This document shows positions 8,999 to 18,608 of a DNA stretch of 64,000 nt, one piece after another. Position numbers and translations under genes: made by a program. Where the stretch lies: the NCBI RefSeq assembly GCF_003130705.1, contig NZ_CP021354.1, forward strand, positions 3,782,001-3,846,000, given 5' to 3'. The notes beneath the pieces are model-generated. The model was not told the DNA's origin. It was given only the letters and a program-made list of their open reading frames with translations, and made no database searches. The first letter of the stretch is position 1. Every line of letters begins with the position of its first letter. Origin of the DNA: Rhodococcus oxybenzonivorans (GTDB taxonomy: Bacteria; Actinomycetota; Actinomycetes; Mycobacteriales; Mycobacteriaceae).

Positions 8999-10726
8999 CT
9001 ACGGGCTCATCTCGTAGGCGCCGTCGTAACTCTCCACCTGCGTCCACACTCGCGAGAATCGCTCCGCGTCCACGACCGGACGCCGGATCGCACCGAGCGC
9101 CCACTTCTGCTGCCCTTCGGTCGCGGACGACTTTCCGTGCAGCGCAACGGCGTAGCCGGAGAAGTCCCGAATCTGGAAATGGAAGATCTGGTCGATCAGT
9201 TCGCGATCCAGGTGAAGGATGTCCGCCTGCTCGAGGATCAGCTGCCCGTAGACGACGAGCGAGAACAGGTGACCGAGGTCGAGGAGGAAATCGAGATCCT
9301 TCTGCTGCGCCGCATCGGGCGGAGCGGTGGTGAGCAGTTCCCGCAACGCCGTTGCCTGCTCGTAGAACCGGGCAACGTTGGGAATGTCCGAGTGCGCCTC
9401 GTATGCCTTCGTCCAATCGTGGAACCGGATCTTGCCCGCGCCGCGGGTCGGGCCCTGAGCCCAGAAGAAGGTGTCGTCGACGGCGTCGAGCCGGGTGCCG
9501 ATCTCCGGGTACTCCGCGGGGTTGAGCAGGTAGCTCGGCATGAACTTCAGAATGAGTCCGACGTTGACGTGCACGGTGCCCTCGAGCTTCGGCAGTGTGC
9601 CGATCAGCTGAGCCGCCTCCCGGAAGTAGGTGTTCTTCTCGTACCCTTTCGCCGCGATCACGTCGTGCAGTAGCGCGATCACCTTCTCCCCTTCGGAGGT
9701 GACCTTGGCCTTCGTCATCGGGTTGAACAGCAGGTACCGGCGATCGTCGAGACTCGCGCTGCGGAAATAGTCGACTGCGCGGGCACTGAACAGCTTCATC
9801 GCGATCAACCGGCTGTAGGCGTCGACGAAGTTCCCGCGCACATGCGGAAAGTCGGTGACCGGGTTGCCGTACAGGACCCTGTTGTGGGCATGGGTGATCG
9901 ACTCGTAGAACGCGTGCTCGGAGATTCCGATCGACCCGGTGCACAGATTGAACTTCCCGACATTGACGGTGTTCAGCGCCGCCTCGAACGCAGCCACGCC
10001 GGTGTGCAGGATGTCTTCCTCGCGCACCGGATACTCCTCGAGCCGGAAGGTGCTGACGTACATCTGCCCGTGCACCACGTTGCCCGCGAGGTGGTAGGCG
10101 GGATGCCTGCTGTCGGCGACGAAGAAGACGTACCCGTCGCTGCCCTCGACGTCGGTGCGGCGCCCGAACACCGACACCATGCCGGCGACGTTGCCGTTGC
10201 CGATGTAGTACTTGTCGCCGGTCGCGGTAAAGGCGAGGTCCCGGTCCGGAGAGGGTGTGAGAAGCATGTCCGTCGAGTAGACGTCGGCGCCGTGTGCCTT
10301 CTCCGACAGACCGAAACCCAGCACCCCGCCCTCGTCGAGGAGTCGGGCGGCGCGTTCCTTCGCCGCCCGGTTCGCACTCATCCAGATCGGACCGAGCCCC
10401 AGTACTGTCACCTGCCACGCGTACCAGTACGCCAGCCCGTAGAACCCGAAGATTTCGCTCAGCGCGGCGTTGCGCGCGGCGTCCCAGCGCTTGTCCGGGT
10501 TGCCGTCCGCGAGTTCGGCAGGAGTCAGAAAGGTCGCGAACAGCTTCTCCCGTTTCACGAACTCGAGGAATTCGGCCGGCCATACCGCCCCGAGATCGTC
10601 CTCGAGCAGCCTCTTCTTGCCCCGCGCTTCGAACCAGTCGATCAGCGACCGCAGTTGCCGTCGCGTCTCGGGGTCGAAATGCTCGGGGTCGTAGGAAGTC
10701 GGCTCGAACAGCAGGGAGTTCGTCAC
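8999..10726 (-). CDS. Acyl-CoA dehydrogenase family flavoprotein
   Basis: 575 residues, longer than typical 380-residue enzymes and in the range of the large FadE types. Visible features: the N-terminal helical domain (residues 1-120), the mid beta-domain with FGLSEKAHGADVYSTDM and TGDKYYIGNGNVAG (FAD/substrate region), and a C-terminal helical domain ending FSRVWTQVESYDG. It would catalyse alpha,beta-desaturation of an acyl-CoA with FAD. No ETF or CoA ligase gene is adjacent. GTG start at 10726. Substrate class cannot be told. Confidence 0.8.
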   Translation of the reverse strand: MTNSLLFEPTSYDPEHFDPETRRQLRSLIDWFEARGKKRLLEDDLGAVWPAEFLEFVKREKLFATFLTPAELADGNPDKRWDAARNAALSEIFGFYGLAYWYAWQVTVLGLGPIWMSANRAAKERAARLLDEGGVLGFGLSEKAHGADVYSTDMLLTPSPDRDLAFTATGDKYYIGNGNVAGMVSVFGRRTDVEGSDGYVFFVADSRHPAYHLAGNVVHGQMYVSTFRLEEYPVREEDILHTGVAAFEAALNTVNVGKFNLCTGSIGISEHAFYESITHAHNRVLYGNPVTDFPHVRGNFVDAYSRLIAMKLFSARAVDYFRSASLDDRRYLLFNPMTKAKVTSEGEKVIALLHDVIAAKGYEKNTYFREAAQLIGTLPKLEGTVHVNVGLILKFMPSYLLNPAEYPEIGTRLDAVDDTFFWAQGPTRGAGKIRFHDWTKAYEAHSDIPNVARFYEQATALRELLTTAPPDAAQQKDLDFLLDLGHLFSLVVYGQLILEQADILHLDRELIDQIFHFQIRDFSGYAVALHGKSSATEGQQKWALGAIRRPVVDAERFSRVWTQVESYDGAYEMSP

Positions 10727-10794
10727 AGCGGGCCTTTCGTCCGGACGTGTCAGGCCAAGCTAACAGTCGAGACGAAAGGCGCGCGGCGATTTGA

Positions 10795-12540
10795 TCAGCC
10801 CCTGACGGTCTGCACGATCTCGCTCAGCGCGGACTCGGCGGCAACCTCACGGCTCTCGCCGGTGAAGCGATCGCGGACCTCCACCTTTCCCTCACCCCAG
10901 CCGCGCCCGACCACCACGACCAGTGGCACGCCGAGCAGCTCGGAGTCCTTGAACTTCACGCCGGGCGAAGCCTTACGGTCGTCGAGAATGACCTCGAGTC
11001 CGGCCTTGTCGAGTTGTGCCGCGAGCCCCTCCGCGCCCTCACGCGCGGTGTCGTCCTTGTTGGCGATCACTACGTGCACGTCGGCGGGAGACACCTCCGC
11101 CGGCCAGCGCAAACCCTTGTCGTCGTGGTGCTGTTCCGCGATCACGGCGACGAGGCGGGACACGCCTACACCGTAGGAGCCCATCGTGGGCCGGACCGGC
11201 TTGCCGTTCTCGCCCAGAACGTCGACGGAGAACACATCCGTGTACTTGCGACCGAGCTGGAAAACGTGGCCGATCTCGATGCCACGGGCAGCCACCAGGG
11301 CACCGGCGCCGTCCGGCGACGGGTCCCCGTCTCGAACCTCCGCCGCCTCGATGGTGCCATCTGGGGTGAAGTCGCGGCCGGCGACGAGACCCACCACGTG
11401 CTTACCCTGCTCGTCGGCGCCGGTGATCCAGCTCGTGCCGTCCACCACCCGGGGGTCCACGAGGTAGCGAACACCGTTCTCCTGCAGAGCCTTCGGTCCC
11501 ATGTACCCCTTCACGAGGAACGGGTTGGCCTCGAAATCGGTCTCCGTGAGCATCTCGAACTCCGCCGGCTCCAAGGACGCACCGAGGCGCTTGTCGTCGA
11601 TCTCCCGGTCACCGGGGATGCCGATTCCGAGCAACTGCCACTTGCCGCCGGGCTGCCGGGTCTTGACCAGGATGTTCTTCAACGTGTCGGCGGCCGTCAC
11701 GGTCCGGCCGAGGTCGGCCCCGTTGGCCCAGTCGACGAGCGTCGCGATGGTCGGTGTGTCCGGCGTGTCGTGCACCTGCGCGGGAGGAAGCCCGTCGAAG
11801 GGAATGGGCTCGGGCGCCAGTGTCTCGACCGCTTCGACGTTGGCGGCGTAGCCCGACTCGAGGCAGCGGACGTAGGTGTCCTCGCCGATCTCGCTCTCCG
11901 CCAGGAATTCTTCGGACGCACTTCCGCCCATAGCGCCCGAAGTGGCCGACACGATCACATACTTCACACCGAGACGGGTGAAGATCTTCTCGTAGGCGTC
12001 CCGGTGGGCCTGATATGAGGCGATGAGACCGTCATCGGTGAGGTCGAAAGAGTACGAGTCCTTCATGATGAATTCGCGACCACGGAGAATCCCGGCGCGG
12101 GGGCGCTCCTCGTCGCGATATTTGGTCTGCACCTGGTAGAGGGTGACCGGGAAATCTTTGTAGGAGTTGTACTCACCCTTGACGGTGAGGGCGAACAACT
12201 CCTCGTGAGTGGGGCCCAGCAGATAGTCGCCGCCCTTGCGGTCCTTGAGGCGGAAGAGCCCGTCGCCGTACTCGGTCCAGCGGTTGGAGGCCTCGTAGGG
12301 TTCGCGCGGCAGAAGCGCAGGCAGGGAAATCTCCTGGCCGCCGATCGCGTTCATCTCTTCCCGCACCACCCGCTCGACCTCACGCAGCACGCGCAAACCC
12401 AACGGCAGCCACGAGTACACACCGGGAGCGATACGCCGTACGTAGCCGGCACGGACCAGCAGCTTGTGGCTCGGGACCTCGGCGTCGGCGGGGTCGTCAC
12501 GCAAGGTGCGGAGGAACAGGTGGGAGAGGCGGGTAATCAC
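10795..12540 (-). CDS. proS: Prolyl-tRNA synthetase
   Basis: 581 residues, bacterial-type ProRS. Class II motifs are present: [20 protein letters not shown] (motif 1 region), [19 protein letters not shown] (motif 2), and GVGVSRL (motif 3); the large insertion (editing INS) domain spans about residues 225-400. The C-terminal anticodon-binding domain carries [18 protein letters not shown]. It charges tRNA-Pro. GTG start at 12540. In M. tuberculosis proS also lies in this block next to efpA; here about 8 kb of accessory genes separates the two. Confidence 0.97.
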   Translation of the reverse strand: MITRLSHLFLRTLRDDPADAEVPSHKLLVRAGYVRRIAPGVYSWLPLGLRVLREVERVVREEMNAIGGQEISLPALLPREPYEASNRWTEYGDGLFRLKDRKGGDYLLGPTHEELFALTVKGEYNSYKDFPVTLYQVQTKYRDEERPRAGILRGREFIMKDSYSFDLTDDGLIASYQAHRDAYEKIFTRLGVKYVIVSATSGAMGGSASEEFLAESEIGEDTYVRCLESGYAANVEAVETLAPEPIPFDGLPPAQVHDTPDTPTIATLVDWANGADLGRTVTAADTLKNILVKTRQPGGKWQLLGIGIPGDREIDDKRLGASLEPAEFEMLTETDFEANPFLVKGYMGPKALQENGVRYLVDPRVVDGTSWITGADEQGKHVVGLVAGRDFTPDGTIEAAEVRDGDPSPDGAGALVAARGIEIGHVFQLGRKYTDVFSVDVLGENGKPVRPTMGSYGVGVSRLVAVIAEQHHDDKGLRWPAEVSPADVHVVIANKDDTAREGAEGLAAQLDKAGLEVILDDRKASPGVKFKDSELLGVPLVVVVGRGWGEGKVEVRDRFTGESREVAAESALSEIVQTVRG

Positions 12541-12629
12541 GGGTCATCAGAATAGTCCGCTGGTAGCCGCACCACTGCGTCGGCACGGCTTCGGCATCGA
12601 TGAAAGGGGCGATCGGTAGGGTCTCCACC

Positions 12630-13373
12630 GTGCTGGTGTTGCTTCCTCCCTCAGAAACCAAGTCCGATGGTGGCGCCGACGCCCCCCTCGACCTGGCCGA
12701 GCTGTCCATGCCGCAGCTCACCGACACTCGAGAGGTGCTGGTGTCGGCGCTGGTGGCTCTCGCCGCCGATGCGGAGGCGTCGCAGGAGGCACTGGGCCTC
12801 GGCCCGACGCAGGCCGACGAGATCGAGCGGAACGCCAAGCTGTGGGTGTCGCCGACCCGGCCGGCGTTGGAACGATATACCGGTGTCCTGTTCGACGCGC
12901 TCGACGCGAAGTCGTTCACCAAGGCACAGAAGTCGAAGGCGCTCTCGCGCCTCGCGATGGGATCGGCACTGTTCGGCGCGGTGCGCGCGGGTGACCTGAT
13001 CCCCGCCTACCGGTTGTCCGGCGGGTCGAAGCTGCCCGGTCTGGGGACCCTCCGGTCGTTGTGGAAGCCGGAGTTGAGCCGGGCAATCACCGCGGAAGCG
13101 GATGGCCTCGTCGTCGATCTGCGATCCGGGACGTATCAGCAGCTCGGCCCGATTCCGGATGCGGTGATCGCCACCGTGCTCACCGAGAAGCCGGACGGCA
13201 CCCGCACCGTCGTGAGCCATTTCAACAAACACCACAAGGGGCTGCTCGCCCGCGCACTCACCCTTTCCCGCGCCGAACCCCAGGACGTGCGCGGCGTCGC
13301 CCGCGTGGCGGCGAAGGCCGGACTCCGCGTCGAGGTCGCCTCGAAGCGGGAGTTGATCATCCTCACCGACTAA
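12630..13373 (+). CDS. yaaA: YaaA/DUF328 family peroxide stress protein
   Basis: 247 residues, starting GTG 12630 with LVLLPPSETKSDGG, the family N-terminus. FTKAQKSKALSRL, LIPAYRLSGGSKLPG, LWKPELSR, VDLRSGTYQQL and the basic VSHFNKHHKGLLARAL are family landmarks. In E. coli YaaA limits DNA damage during peroxide stress by lowering free iron. An upstream in-frame ATG (12600) is less likely because the family begins at the LVLLPP strand. It is followed directly by a long hairpin before the convergent usp gene. Confidence 0.85.
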   Translation: MLVLLPPSETKSDGGADAPLDLAELSMPQLTDTREVLVSALVALAADAEASQEALGLGPTQADEIERNAKLWVSPTRPALERYTGVLFDALDAKSFTKAQKSKALSRLAMGSALFGAVRAGDLIPAYRLSGGSKLPGLGTLRSLWKPELSRAITAEADGLVVDLRSGTYQQLGPIPDAVIATVLTEKPDGTRTVVSHFNKHHKGLLARALTLSRAEPQDVRGVARVAAKAGLRVEVASKRELIILTD

Positions 13374-13423
13374 CCCCTGTGAGTACTTGTCAACCGCGGG
13401 CGGTTAACAAGTACTCACAGGGG
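13374..13423. terminator. Long palindromic hairpin between convergent yaaA and usp
   Basis: Two 24-bp arms (13374-13397 and 13400-13423) pair with one G-T wobble; the loop is 2 nt. It starts at the base after the yaaA stop and ends 2 bp before the usp stop codon, so it can end both transcripts. The AGTACTTGT core and great length make it look like a dispersed repeat family rather than a simple terminator. Confidence 0.75.
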
Positions 13424-13425
13424 GT

Positions 13426-13812
13426 CTACTCCGGTTTGACGGCCAGGACGGGCTTGCGGCAGGACAGCAGCAGGCGTTGCGCAGTGCTCCCCATCAGCAG
13501 CTTCCCGACGGGGGTGCGGTCGCGGATACCGATGACGAGCAGCTCGGCGGTCGGTGCTGTCGTCGCCTCGATGATGACGTCGACTACCTCGTCGCCGACG
13601 ATTTGCCGGACCTCGTGTTCGACACCGCTGTCGGCGAGCTTCTCTTCCAGTTTCTGCAGCTGCGTGTGGTCGGCGAACGACTGATCCGCAAGAGCGTCGC
13701 CCTTCGAGGAGTTGATCACCACCAGCGACGTCTGGCGCAGCCGTGCTTCTGCGAGGCCGTGGTCGAGGGCTGCCTCTCCGTACCGGTCCGGGGTGTAACC
13801 GACGACGATCAT
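13426..13812 (-). CDS. Universal stress protein (UspA family)
   Basis: 128 residues, a single Usp domain: the first strand [20 protein letters not shown], the middle VVINSSKGD, and the ATP-binding loop [31 protein letters not shown] (pattern GxRxxxxxxxxxGSxxxxL). It probably binds ATP. The ATG (13810-13812) overlaps the TGA of tctA (ATGA), so it is the last cistron of the tct operon and is coupled to it. A usp coupled to a solute transporter suggests control of uptake by energy status, which is inference. Confidence 0.88.
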   Translation of the reverse strand: MIVVGYTPDRYGEAALDHGLAEARLRQTSLVVINSSKGDALADQSFADHTQLQKLEEKLADSGVEHEVRQIVGDEVVDVIIEATTAPTAELLVIGIRDRTPVGKLLMGSTAQRLLLSCRKPVLAVKPE

Positions 13813-15368
13813 GCGTGCGCCTTCTCTCTGGTGTCGGGGGAGTCGTCGGCGGACGGTCCCTCCGGGAAGTCGAGTGTGGGGACGGGAAGCCGCGAACGGA
13901 CGAACTTCGCGACGAGCGGGGCGAGAAGCAGAAGCGCGATGATTACGTAGACGATGATTGCCACCGGCTCGGTGAACAGACTCCCCCAGTCGCCGCCACC
14001 GAGTTGCAGACTCTGCCGCAGTTGCCGTTCGATGCGCGGACCGAGGATGACACCGATGATCAGTGGCAGCACGGGCAATCCGAATCTGCGCATCATCAGA
14101 CCCATCAGGCCGAAGACCAGGAGCAGCGCCAGGTCCAGCCACTGGAGGTTCACGGCGAAGGCGCCGAGTGCAGCGAAGAACAAGATGCCCGCATACAGGT
14201 AGGGGCGCGGGGTGCGGAGCAGCTTGGCCCACAGCGGCGCGAGAGGCAGGTTCAGGACGAGCAGGAGGAAGTTGCCGATGAACAGGCTGGCGATCAACGT
14301 CCAGATGAGGAGCGGTTCCTTCTCGAACAGGGTCGGTCCCGGCTGGATCCCGTACGAGACGAAGGCGGTGAGCATGACAGCCGCGGTCGCGTTGGTGGGC
14401 AGACCGAGCGACAGCATGGGCACGAGCGTGCCCGCCGCGGAGGCGTTGTTGGCCGCCTCGGGGCCCGCGACCCCTTCGATGGCGCCATTGCCGAATTCGT
14501 CCTTGTGCTTCGAGAGCTTCTTCTCGGTGATGTAGGACAGGAAGGTGGGGAGTTCGGCGCCACCGGCGGGGAGTGCCCCGAACGGGAATCCGTACGCGGT
14601 CCCTCGCAGCCATGGCTTCCACGACCGCTTCCAGTCCTTCTTCCCCATCCACGGCCGGCCGACCGGAATGACCTCGGCCGGCCGGCGGCGCAGGTGCGCC
14701 GCCACCCAGAGGGCTTCACCCAGCGCAAAGACTGCGACTGCCACGACGACGATATCGATGCCGTCGGACAGCTGCGGAATCCCGAATGTGGCGCGCGGTT
14801 GCCCGGTGAGGAAATCGATCCCGACCAGCCCGATCGCGAGCCCGAGCAGGAGGGAGATGCATCCACGAAGCTTCGAGCTTCCCAGCACCGCGGTGACGGC
14901 AACGAGGGCCAGCAGCATGATAGCGAGATAAGAAGGGGCGCCCAAGGTTACAGCGAAACTCGAGACCGCGGGGGCGAAGAGTACGAGCAGCATCGTGCCG
15001 ATCGATCCGGCGACGAAGGAACCGATCGCCGCGGTCGCCAGAGCCTGCGCCGCTCGTCCTGCTCTGGCCATCTTGTTGCCTTCGATGGCCGTGATCACCG
15101 AGGACGACTCCCCCGGGGTGTTCAGCAGAATGGATGTGGTCGAGCCGCCGTACATTCCGCCGTAGTAGATGCCGGCGAACATGATGAAGGCGGCGCTCGG
15201 ACTGACGTTGTAGGTGACGGGGAGCAGGAGCGCCACGGTCATGGCGGGGCCGATGCCGGGAAGGACGCCGACGGCGGTACCGAGCAGGACGCCCAGGCAT
15301 GCGTAGAGGAGGTTCATCGGGGTGGCTGCCTGCTCGAACCCCTGCAGCAGCCAGTTCAGATTGTCCAT
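13809..15368 (-). CDS. tctA: Tripartite tricarboxylate transporter, large permease subunit TctA
   Basis: 519 residues, an integral membrane protein with about 12 hydrophobic segments. The family motifs appear early ([25 protein letters not shown], near residues 20-45) and in [29 protein letters not shown], and again in the second half ([22 protein letters not shown]). It forms the channel of a TTT transporter with TctB. The start is ATG 15366-15368, one base after the tctB stop. Likely substrates are citrate, other tricarboxylates or aromatic acids. Confidence 0.94.
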   Translation of the reverse strand: MDNLNWLLQGFEQAATPMNLLYACLGVLLGTAVGVLPGIGPAMTVALLLPVTYNVSPSAAFIMFAGIYYGGMYGGSTTSILLNTPGESSSVITAIEGNKMARAGRAAQALATAAIGSFVAGSIGTMLLVLFAPAVSSFAVTLGAPSYLAIMLLALVAVTAVLGSSKLRGCISLLLGLAIGLVGIDFLTGQPRATFGIPQLSDGIDIVVVAVAVFALGEALWVAAHLRRRPAEVIPVGRPWMGKKDWKRSWKPWLRGTAYGFPFGALPAGGAELPTFLSYITEKKLSKHKDEFGNGAIEGVAGPEAANNASAAGTLVPMLSLGLPTNATAAVMLTAFVSYGIQPGPTLFEKEPLLIWTLIASLFIGNFLLLVLNLPLAPLWAKLLRTPRPYLYAGILFFAALGAFAVNLQWLDLALLLVFGLMGLMMRRFGLPVLPLIIGVILGPRIERQLRQSLQLGGGDWGSLFTEPVAIIVYVIIALLLLAPLVAKFVRSRLPVPTLDFPEGPSADDSPDTREKAHA

Positions 15369-15369
15369 G

Positions 15370-15909
15370 TCAGAGAATTCCGTCCAGAATGCCTGCGGGC
15401 AGCGGGATTCCGAGCCCGACGTAGAACGCGTAGAAGCTACCGAAGCCAAGCACCGCGCCGATGGCGATGTTGCGTACCCAGTGACGGCTGCCGAGAATCG
15501 TTGCCGCCCCGGCGAAGAGGAACGTTCCGGTGATCGCCCATCCGAGGAAGTCGATCAGCGCGATGGTGGCGGCGAACAGACCGACGAGCAGCCCTACCGT
15601 TCGCCAGTCACTCGACGAATCGAGGTCGACGTCCTCGCCCCCGTCGGCCTCCCCCGTGGAGCCGCGCAGGATCGCGACAGCGAGGATCGCGGTGAGGACG
15701 AGCAGCCCGATGCCCACCGCCAGCGGAAACAGCCGCGGCCCGACCGGGTCCACCTTCGCGAACCCGGCGCTGAGGGTCAGTGCGTCGACGATGAGAAACA
15801 CGCCCACCGTGAGCATGACCGCACAGACGATGAACTGCGCCAGGTCCCGTTTGCGTGGCGCCGGGGCCACGTCGGGGGCGCCGGCGGGCGGTGGCACGGG
15901 CGTGGTCAT
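15370..15909 (-). CDS. tctB: Tripartite tricarboxylate transporter, small permease subunit TctB
   Basis: 179 residues with four hydrophobic segments ([85 protein letters not shown]), the TctB arrangement; the DPVGPRLFP motif between segments 1 and 2 is diagnostic. The N-terminus is Pro/Ala-rich. ATG 15907-15909 overlaps the tctC stop (ATGA). It works with TctA as the membrane part of the transporter. Confidence 0.9.
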   Translation of the reverse strand: MTTPVPPPAGAPDVAPAPRKRDLAQFIVCAVMLTVGVFLIVDALTLSAGFAKVDPVGPRLFPLAVGIGLLVLTAILAVAILRGSTGEADGGEDVDLDSSSDWRTVGLLVGLFAATIALIDFLGWAITGTFLFAGAATILGSRHWVRNIAIGAVLGFGSFYAFYVGLGIPLPAGILDGIL

Positions 15910-16895
15910 GCCAACCCCAGTTCGGACAGGGTGGACGAGACCCGCTCGTCCTGGTCGCGTAGGAACTGCTCGAAATCCGGTCCCGTCATGAAGGCGTCAC
16001 TCCAACCGTTCTTCACCAGGGCCTCCTTCCATTCGGGTGTGTCGTGCAACTTCTCCAACGCTTCCACCATGTCGGCCCGGGCACTGTCCGAAAGGCCAGG
16101 GGGCGCAAGGACTCCACGCCAGTTGGTGAAGGTGAGATCGATTCCCGCCTCCGACAGCGTCGGCGCATCGACGCCCTCGATTCGTTCGCTACCCGACACC
16201 GCGAGCACGCGCACCTGACCGGCTTCGATCTGGTCGACGTACTCCCCCAGCCCCGAGGTGCCTGCGGTGATCTTCTGTCCGAGCAGCGCCGTCAACAGGT
16301 CACCTCCACCGTCGTAGGAGACGTAGTTCACCGCATTGGGATCCACCCCTACCGCGCGGGCGGTCTCCATCGGGAACAGGTGGTCCGGCCCGCCCGGTGA
16401 CGATCCGCCGCCGATCGTGACCGAGGCCGGGTCGGCCCGCCACGCCGCGACGAAGTCGTCGATGGTGCGCAGCGGCGAATCCGCAGGAACCAGAATGCCT
16501 TCCTGCTCTTCCACCACCTTCGCCAATGCGGTCGCGTCGGACACGCGGGCGGACGACCCGTTGGTGTAACCGGCACCGACGACTCCGAGACCCATCATCA
16601 TCATGAGATCGTCGTTGCCCGACTCGTTCATCAGTCGAGCCATGGCGACCGTTCCGCCTGCACCGATGACGTTGAAGACCTCGACTCGGCCGGTAATGTC
16701 CTGATCTTCCATGATCTTCACCGCAGTCCGCGCGGTGAGGTCGTAGCCGCCGCCGGGGCTGTTCGGAACCATCATCCGCACCCTGTGCAAGCCCTCGTCC
16801 TCGCCACGGGTAACTCCGCACCCGGCCACGAGAAGGCCTACGAGCGCCAGCAGGAGCACCGCGCGTACGCTGCTTCCGCCACCTGTTCTCGCCAT
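15906..16895 (-). CDS. tctC: Tripartite tricarboxylate transporter, lipoprotein binding subunit TctC
   Basis: About 329 residues. A signal peptide ending in LVAGC makes it a lipid-anchored extracytoplasmic solute receptor, as expected in a Gram-positive. Family landmarks: MVPNSPGGGYDLTAR, FNVIGAGGTVAM, and PTLSEAGIDLTFTNWRGVLAP, the Bug/TctC signature. I chose ATG 16893-16895, preceded by TGGGGAACG; ATG 16913 or 16943 are possible but run into the operator dyads. It captures the carboxylate ligand for TctAB. Transcribed away from the sensor kinase gene. Confidence 0.9.
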   Translation of the reverse strand: MARTGGGSSVRAVLLLALVGLLVAGCGVTRGEDEGLHRVRMMVPNSPGGGYDLTARTAVKIMEDQDITGRVEVFNVIGAGGTVAMARLMNESGNDDLMMMMGLGVVGAGYTNGSSARVSDATALAKVVEEQEGILVPADSPLRTIDDFVAAWRADPASVTIGGGSSPGGPDHLFPMETARAVGVDPNAVNYVSYDGGGDLLTALLGQKITAGTSGLGEYVDQIEAGQVRVLAVSGSERIEGVDAPTLSEAGIDLTFTNWRGVLAPPGLSDSARADMVEALEKLHDTPEWKEALVKNGWSDAFMTGPDFEQFLRDQDERVSSTLSELGLA

Positions 16896-16944
16896 CGTTC
16901 CCCATTTCGCCATCGATGTGATCTTCGGCAATACTGTCCCCATT

Positions 16945-16960
16945 GGTGACGCACGTCACC
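16945..16960. promoter_or_regulatory. Inverted repeat in the tctC/citA divergent promoter
   Basis: GGTGACG-CA-CGTCACC has perfect 7-bp arms with a 2-nt spacer. A second small dyad, GTGG-TCA-CCAC, is at 16991-17001. Both lie between tctC and the body of the kinase gene, the expected place for the operator of the adjacent CitB-like response regulator. The first dyad ends two bases before the kinase ATG 16962, which hints that the true kinase start is downstream. Confidence 0.5.
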
Positions 16961-16961
16961 T

Positions 16962-18578
16962 ATGCGAACGAAATGGAACTTAAGTTCATTGTGGTCACCA
17001 CGTCACCCCAGAGTGCGAAGTCTTGCCGGGCAGGTCCTGCTGCTCCAGCTGGTGGTCGTCGGCGTCGTCCTTCTCGCGGTCGCTGCCGTCTCGGTTCACC
17101 AATCGACGGTGGAGTTTCGCGAATTGCAGGGCCAGCGCATGATCGCCGTGGCCGAGAACGTCGCCTCGACCCCGGTGGTGCGTGACCGCCTCTCGGACCC
17201 GTCGGTCGAGCGGGTCCTCGCCCCTGAAGTGGATCGGGCAGTCAATCTGTCGGGCGCGACACTGGCGGAGATCGTCACACCCGAAGGGGTGACGGCAGTG
17301 TCCTCCGACCCCACCCGGATCGGGCTGCCCGCGGAACTCGGCGGCAGCGACGTGCTGACCGGCCGCGCCTGGTCGGGTGATGTCGTGGTCGACGACCGGC
17401 GCGCCATCGTCGGCCACGTTCCTATCCTCACGGCCACCGGTGATGTCCTGGCAGCAGTGTCGGTCAGCGACGACTACCCGTCGACCTGGGCCCTGCTCAG
17501 CAGTGCCGGTGCGCGCCTGCTCCTCTACCTCGGTATCGGCGCCGGGCTGGGACTTCTCGGTTCGTGGCTCCTCTCACGCAGAATCAAGACACACACCCGG
17601 GGGCTGGAGATCGCCGAGATCGCCAGTCTCGCCGACCACCGGGAGGCCCTGCTTCACAGCATCCGTGAGGGCGTAGTGGCGGTGAACACCGACGGCATCA
17701 TCACGCTCCTCAACGACAGCGCCCAGGAACTACTCGACCTCAGCGGTGACGTCGTCGGCAGGCATGTCGACGACGTCCCACTCGACCCGGGCGTCCGCCG
17801 GTATCTCCTCACCGGCGAGGACGGCCGTGACGTGGTGCTCTCGACGTCCTCGCGCATGCTGGCGCTCAGCCGGCGGGCCGCTACCAGCCAGGGCCACAAG
17901 ATCGGCACCGTCACCACCATGCGCGACAGCACCGAGCTCGCGTCGATGCAGAGCCAGCTGTCGTCCCACAAGAGCGTCACCGACACGCTGCGCGCGCAGA
18001 CGCACGAATTCGCCAACCAGTTGCACACCATCTCGGGACTCACGCAGCTCGGTGACTACGACGCCGTCACCGAATTCGTCGGAACGCTCACTCGACGCCG
18101 CGCAGAAATCAGCGACGCTGTGACGCAAAGGATTTCCGATCCCGCCGTGGCCGCCCTCCTGATCGCGAAGACCTCGTTGGCGGCGGAGACCGGAGTGTCT
18201 CTGACACTGGAGCCCGATTCACGCCTGCACGCACTCGACCCCGAACTCGCGACCGACGTCATCACCGTCGTCGGAAATCTCATCGACAATGCCGTCGACG
18301 TGTCCGAAGGCGGACCGCACGCGACGATATCGATTCGAATCACGGACGGCGACGGCATTTTGATCGAGGTCGCCGACTCGGGCCCCGGGGTACCCGAGTC
18401 GATGCGCGAGGAAATCTTCTCCCGGGGAGTCACGTCCAAGACAGGGGTGCCAGGCGGTCGCGGGATCGGGCTGGCCCTGGTGCGACTGGTCAGCGCGCAG
18501 CACGGCGGATTCGCATCGGTGTCGGACGCGCCCGGCACCGGAGGCGCTTTGTTCACCGTCCACGTTCCCCGTAGTTAG
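16962..18578 (+). CDS. Sensor histidine kinase, CitA/DcuS (TctE-partner) family
   Basis: Up to 538 residues. Order: transmembrane helix (about 21-45), periplasmic PAS-like sensor (46-180, with VVRDRLSDPSVERVLAPEVDRA), second transmembrane helix (183-205), cytoplasmic PAS (about 225-320), DHp with phospho-accepting His348 in AQTHEFANQLHTI, and HATPase with NLIDNAVDVSEGG, DSGPGVP and GGRGIGLALV. This is the CitA/DcuS group, which senses carboxylates. Start is uncertain: ATG 16962 touches an operator-like dyad, and GTG 17013 is an alternative. It faces tctCBA and precedes its response regulator, so it probably senses the transported acid. Confidence 0.9.
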   Translation: MRTKWNLSSLWSPRHPRVRSLAGQVLLLQLVVVGVVLLAVAAVSVHQSTVEFRELQGQRMIAVAENVASTPVVRDRLSDPSVERVLAPEVDRAVNLSGATLAEIVTPEGVTAVSSDPTRIGLPAELGGSDVLTGRAWSGDVVVDDRRAIVGHVPILTATGDVLAAVSVSDDYPSTWALLSSAGARLLLYLGIGAGLGLLGSWLLSRRIKTHTRGLEIAEIASLADHREALLHSIREGVVAVNTDGIITLLNDSAQELLDLSGDVVGRHVDDVPLDPGVRRYLLTGEDGRDVVLSTSSRMLALSRRAATSQGHKIGTVTTMRDSTELASMQSQLSSHKSVTDTLRAQTHEFANQLHTISGLTQLGDYDAVTEFVGTLTRRRAEISDAVTQRISDPAVAALLIAKTSLAAETGVSLTLEPDSRLHALDPELATDVITVVGNLIDNAVDVSEGGPHATISIRITDGDGILIEVADSGPGVPESMREEIFSRGVTSKTGVPGGRGIGLALVRLVSAQHGGFASVSDAPGTGGALFTVHVPRS

Positions 18579-18608
18579 ACTCTCCGACCATGACCGTTCG
18601 GCGGAACG

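Noticed and set aside
12541..12629. T-box or leader upstream of proS
   Set aside because: The space to yaaA is under 100 bp and has no T-box sequence or specifier-like stem.
13743..15533. Plus-strand 596-residue ORF opposite tctA
   Set aside because: Antisense of a clear membrane protein; charged low-complexity translation.
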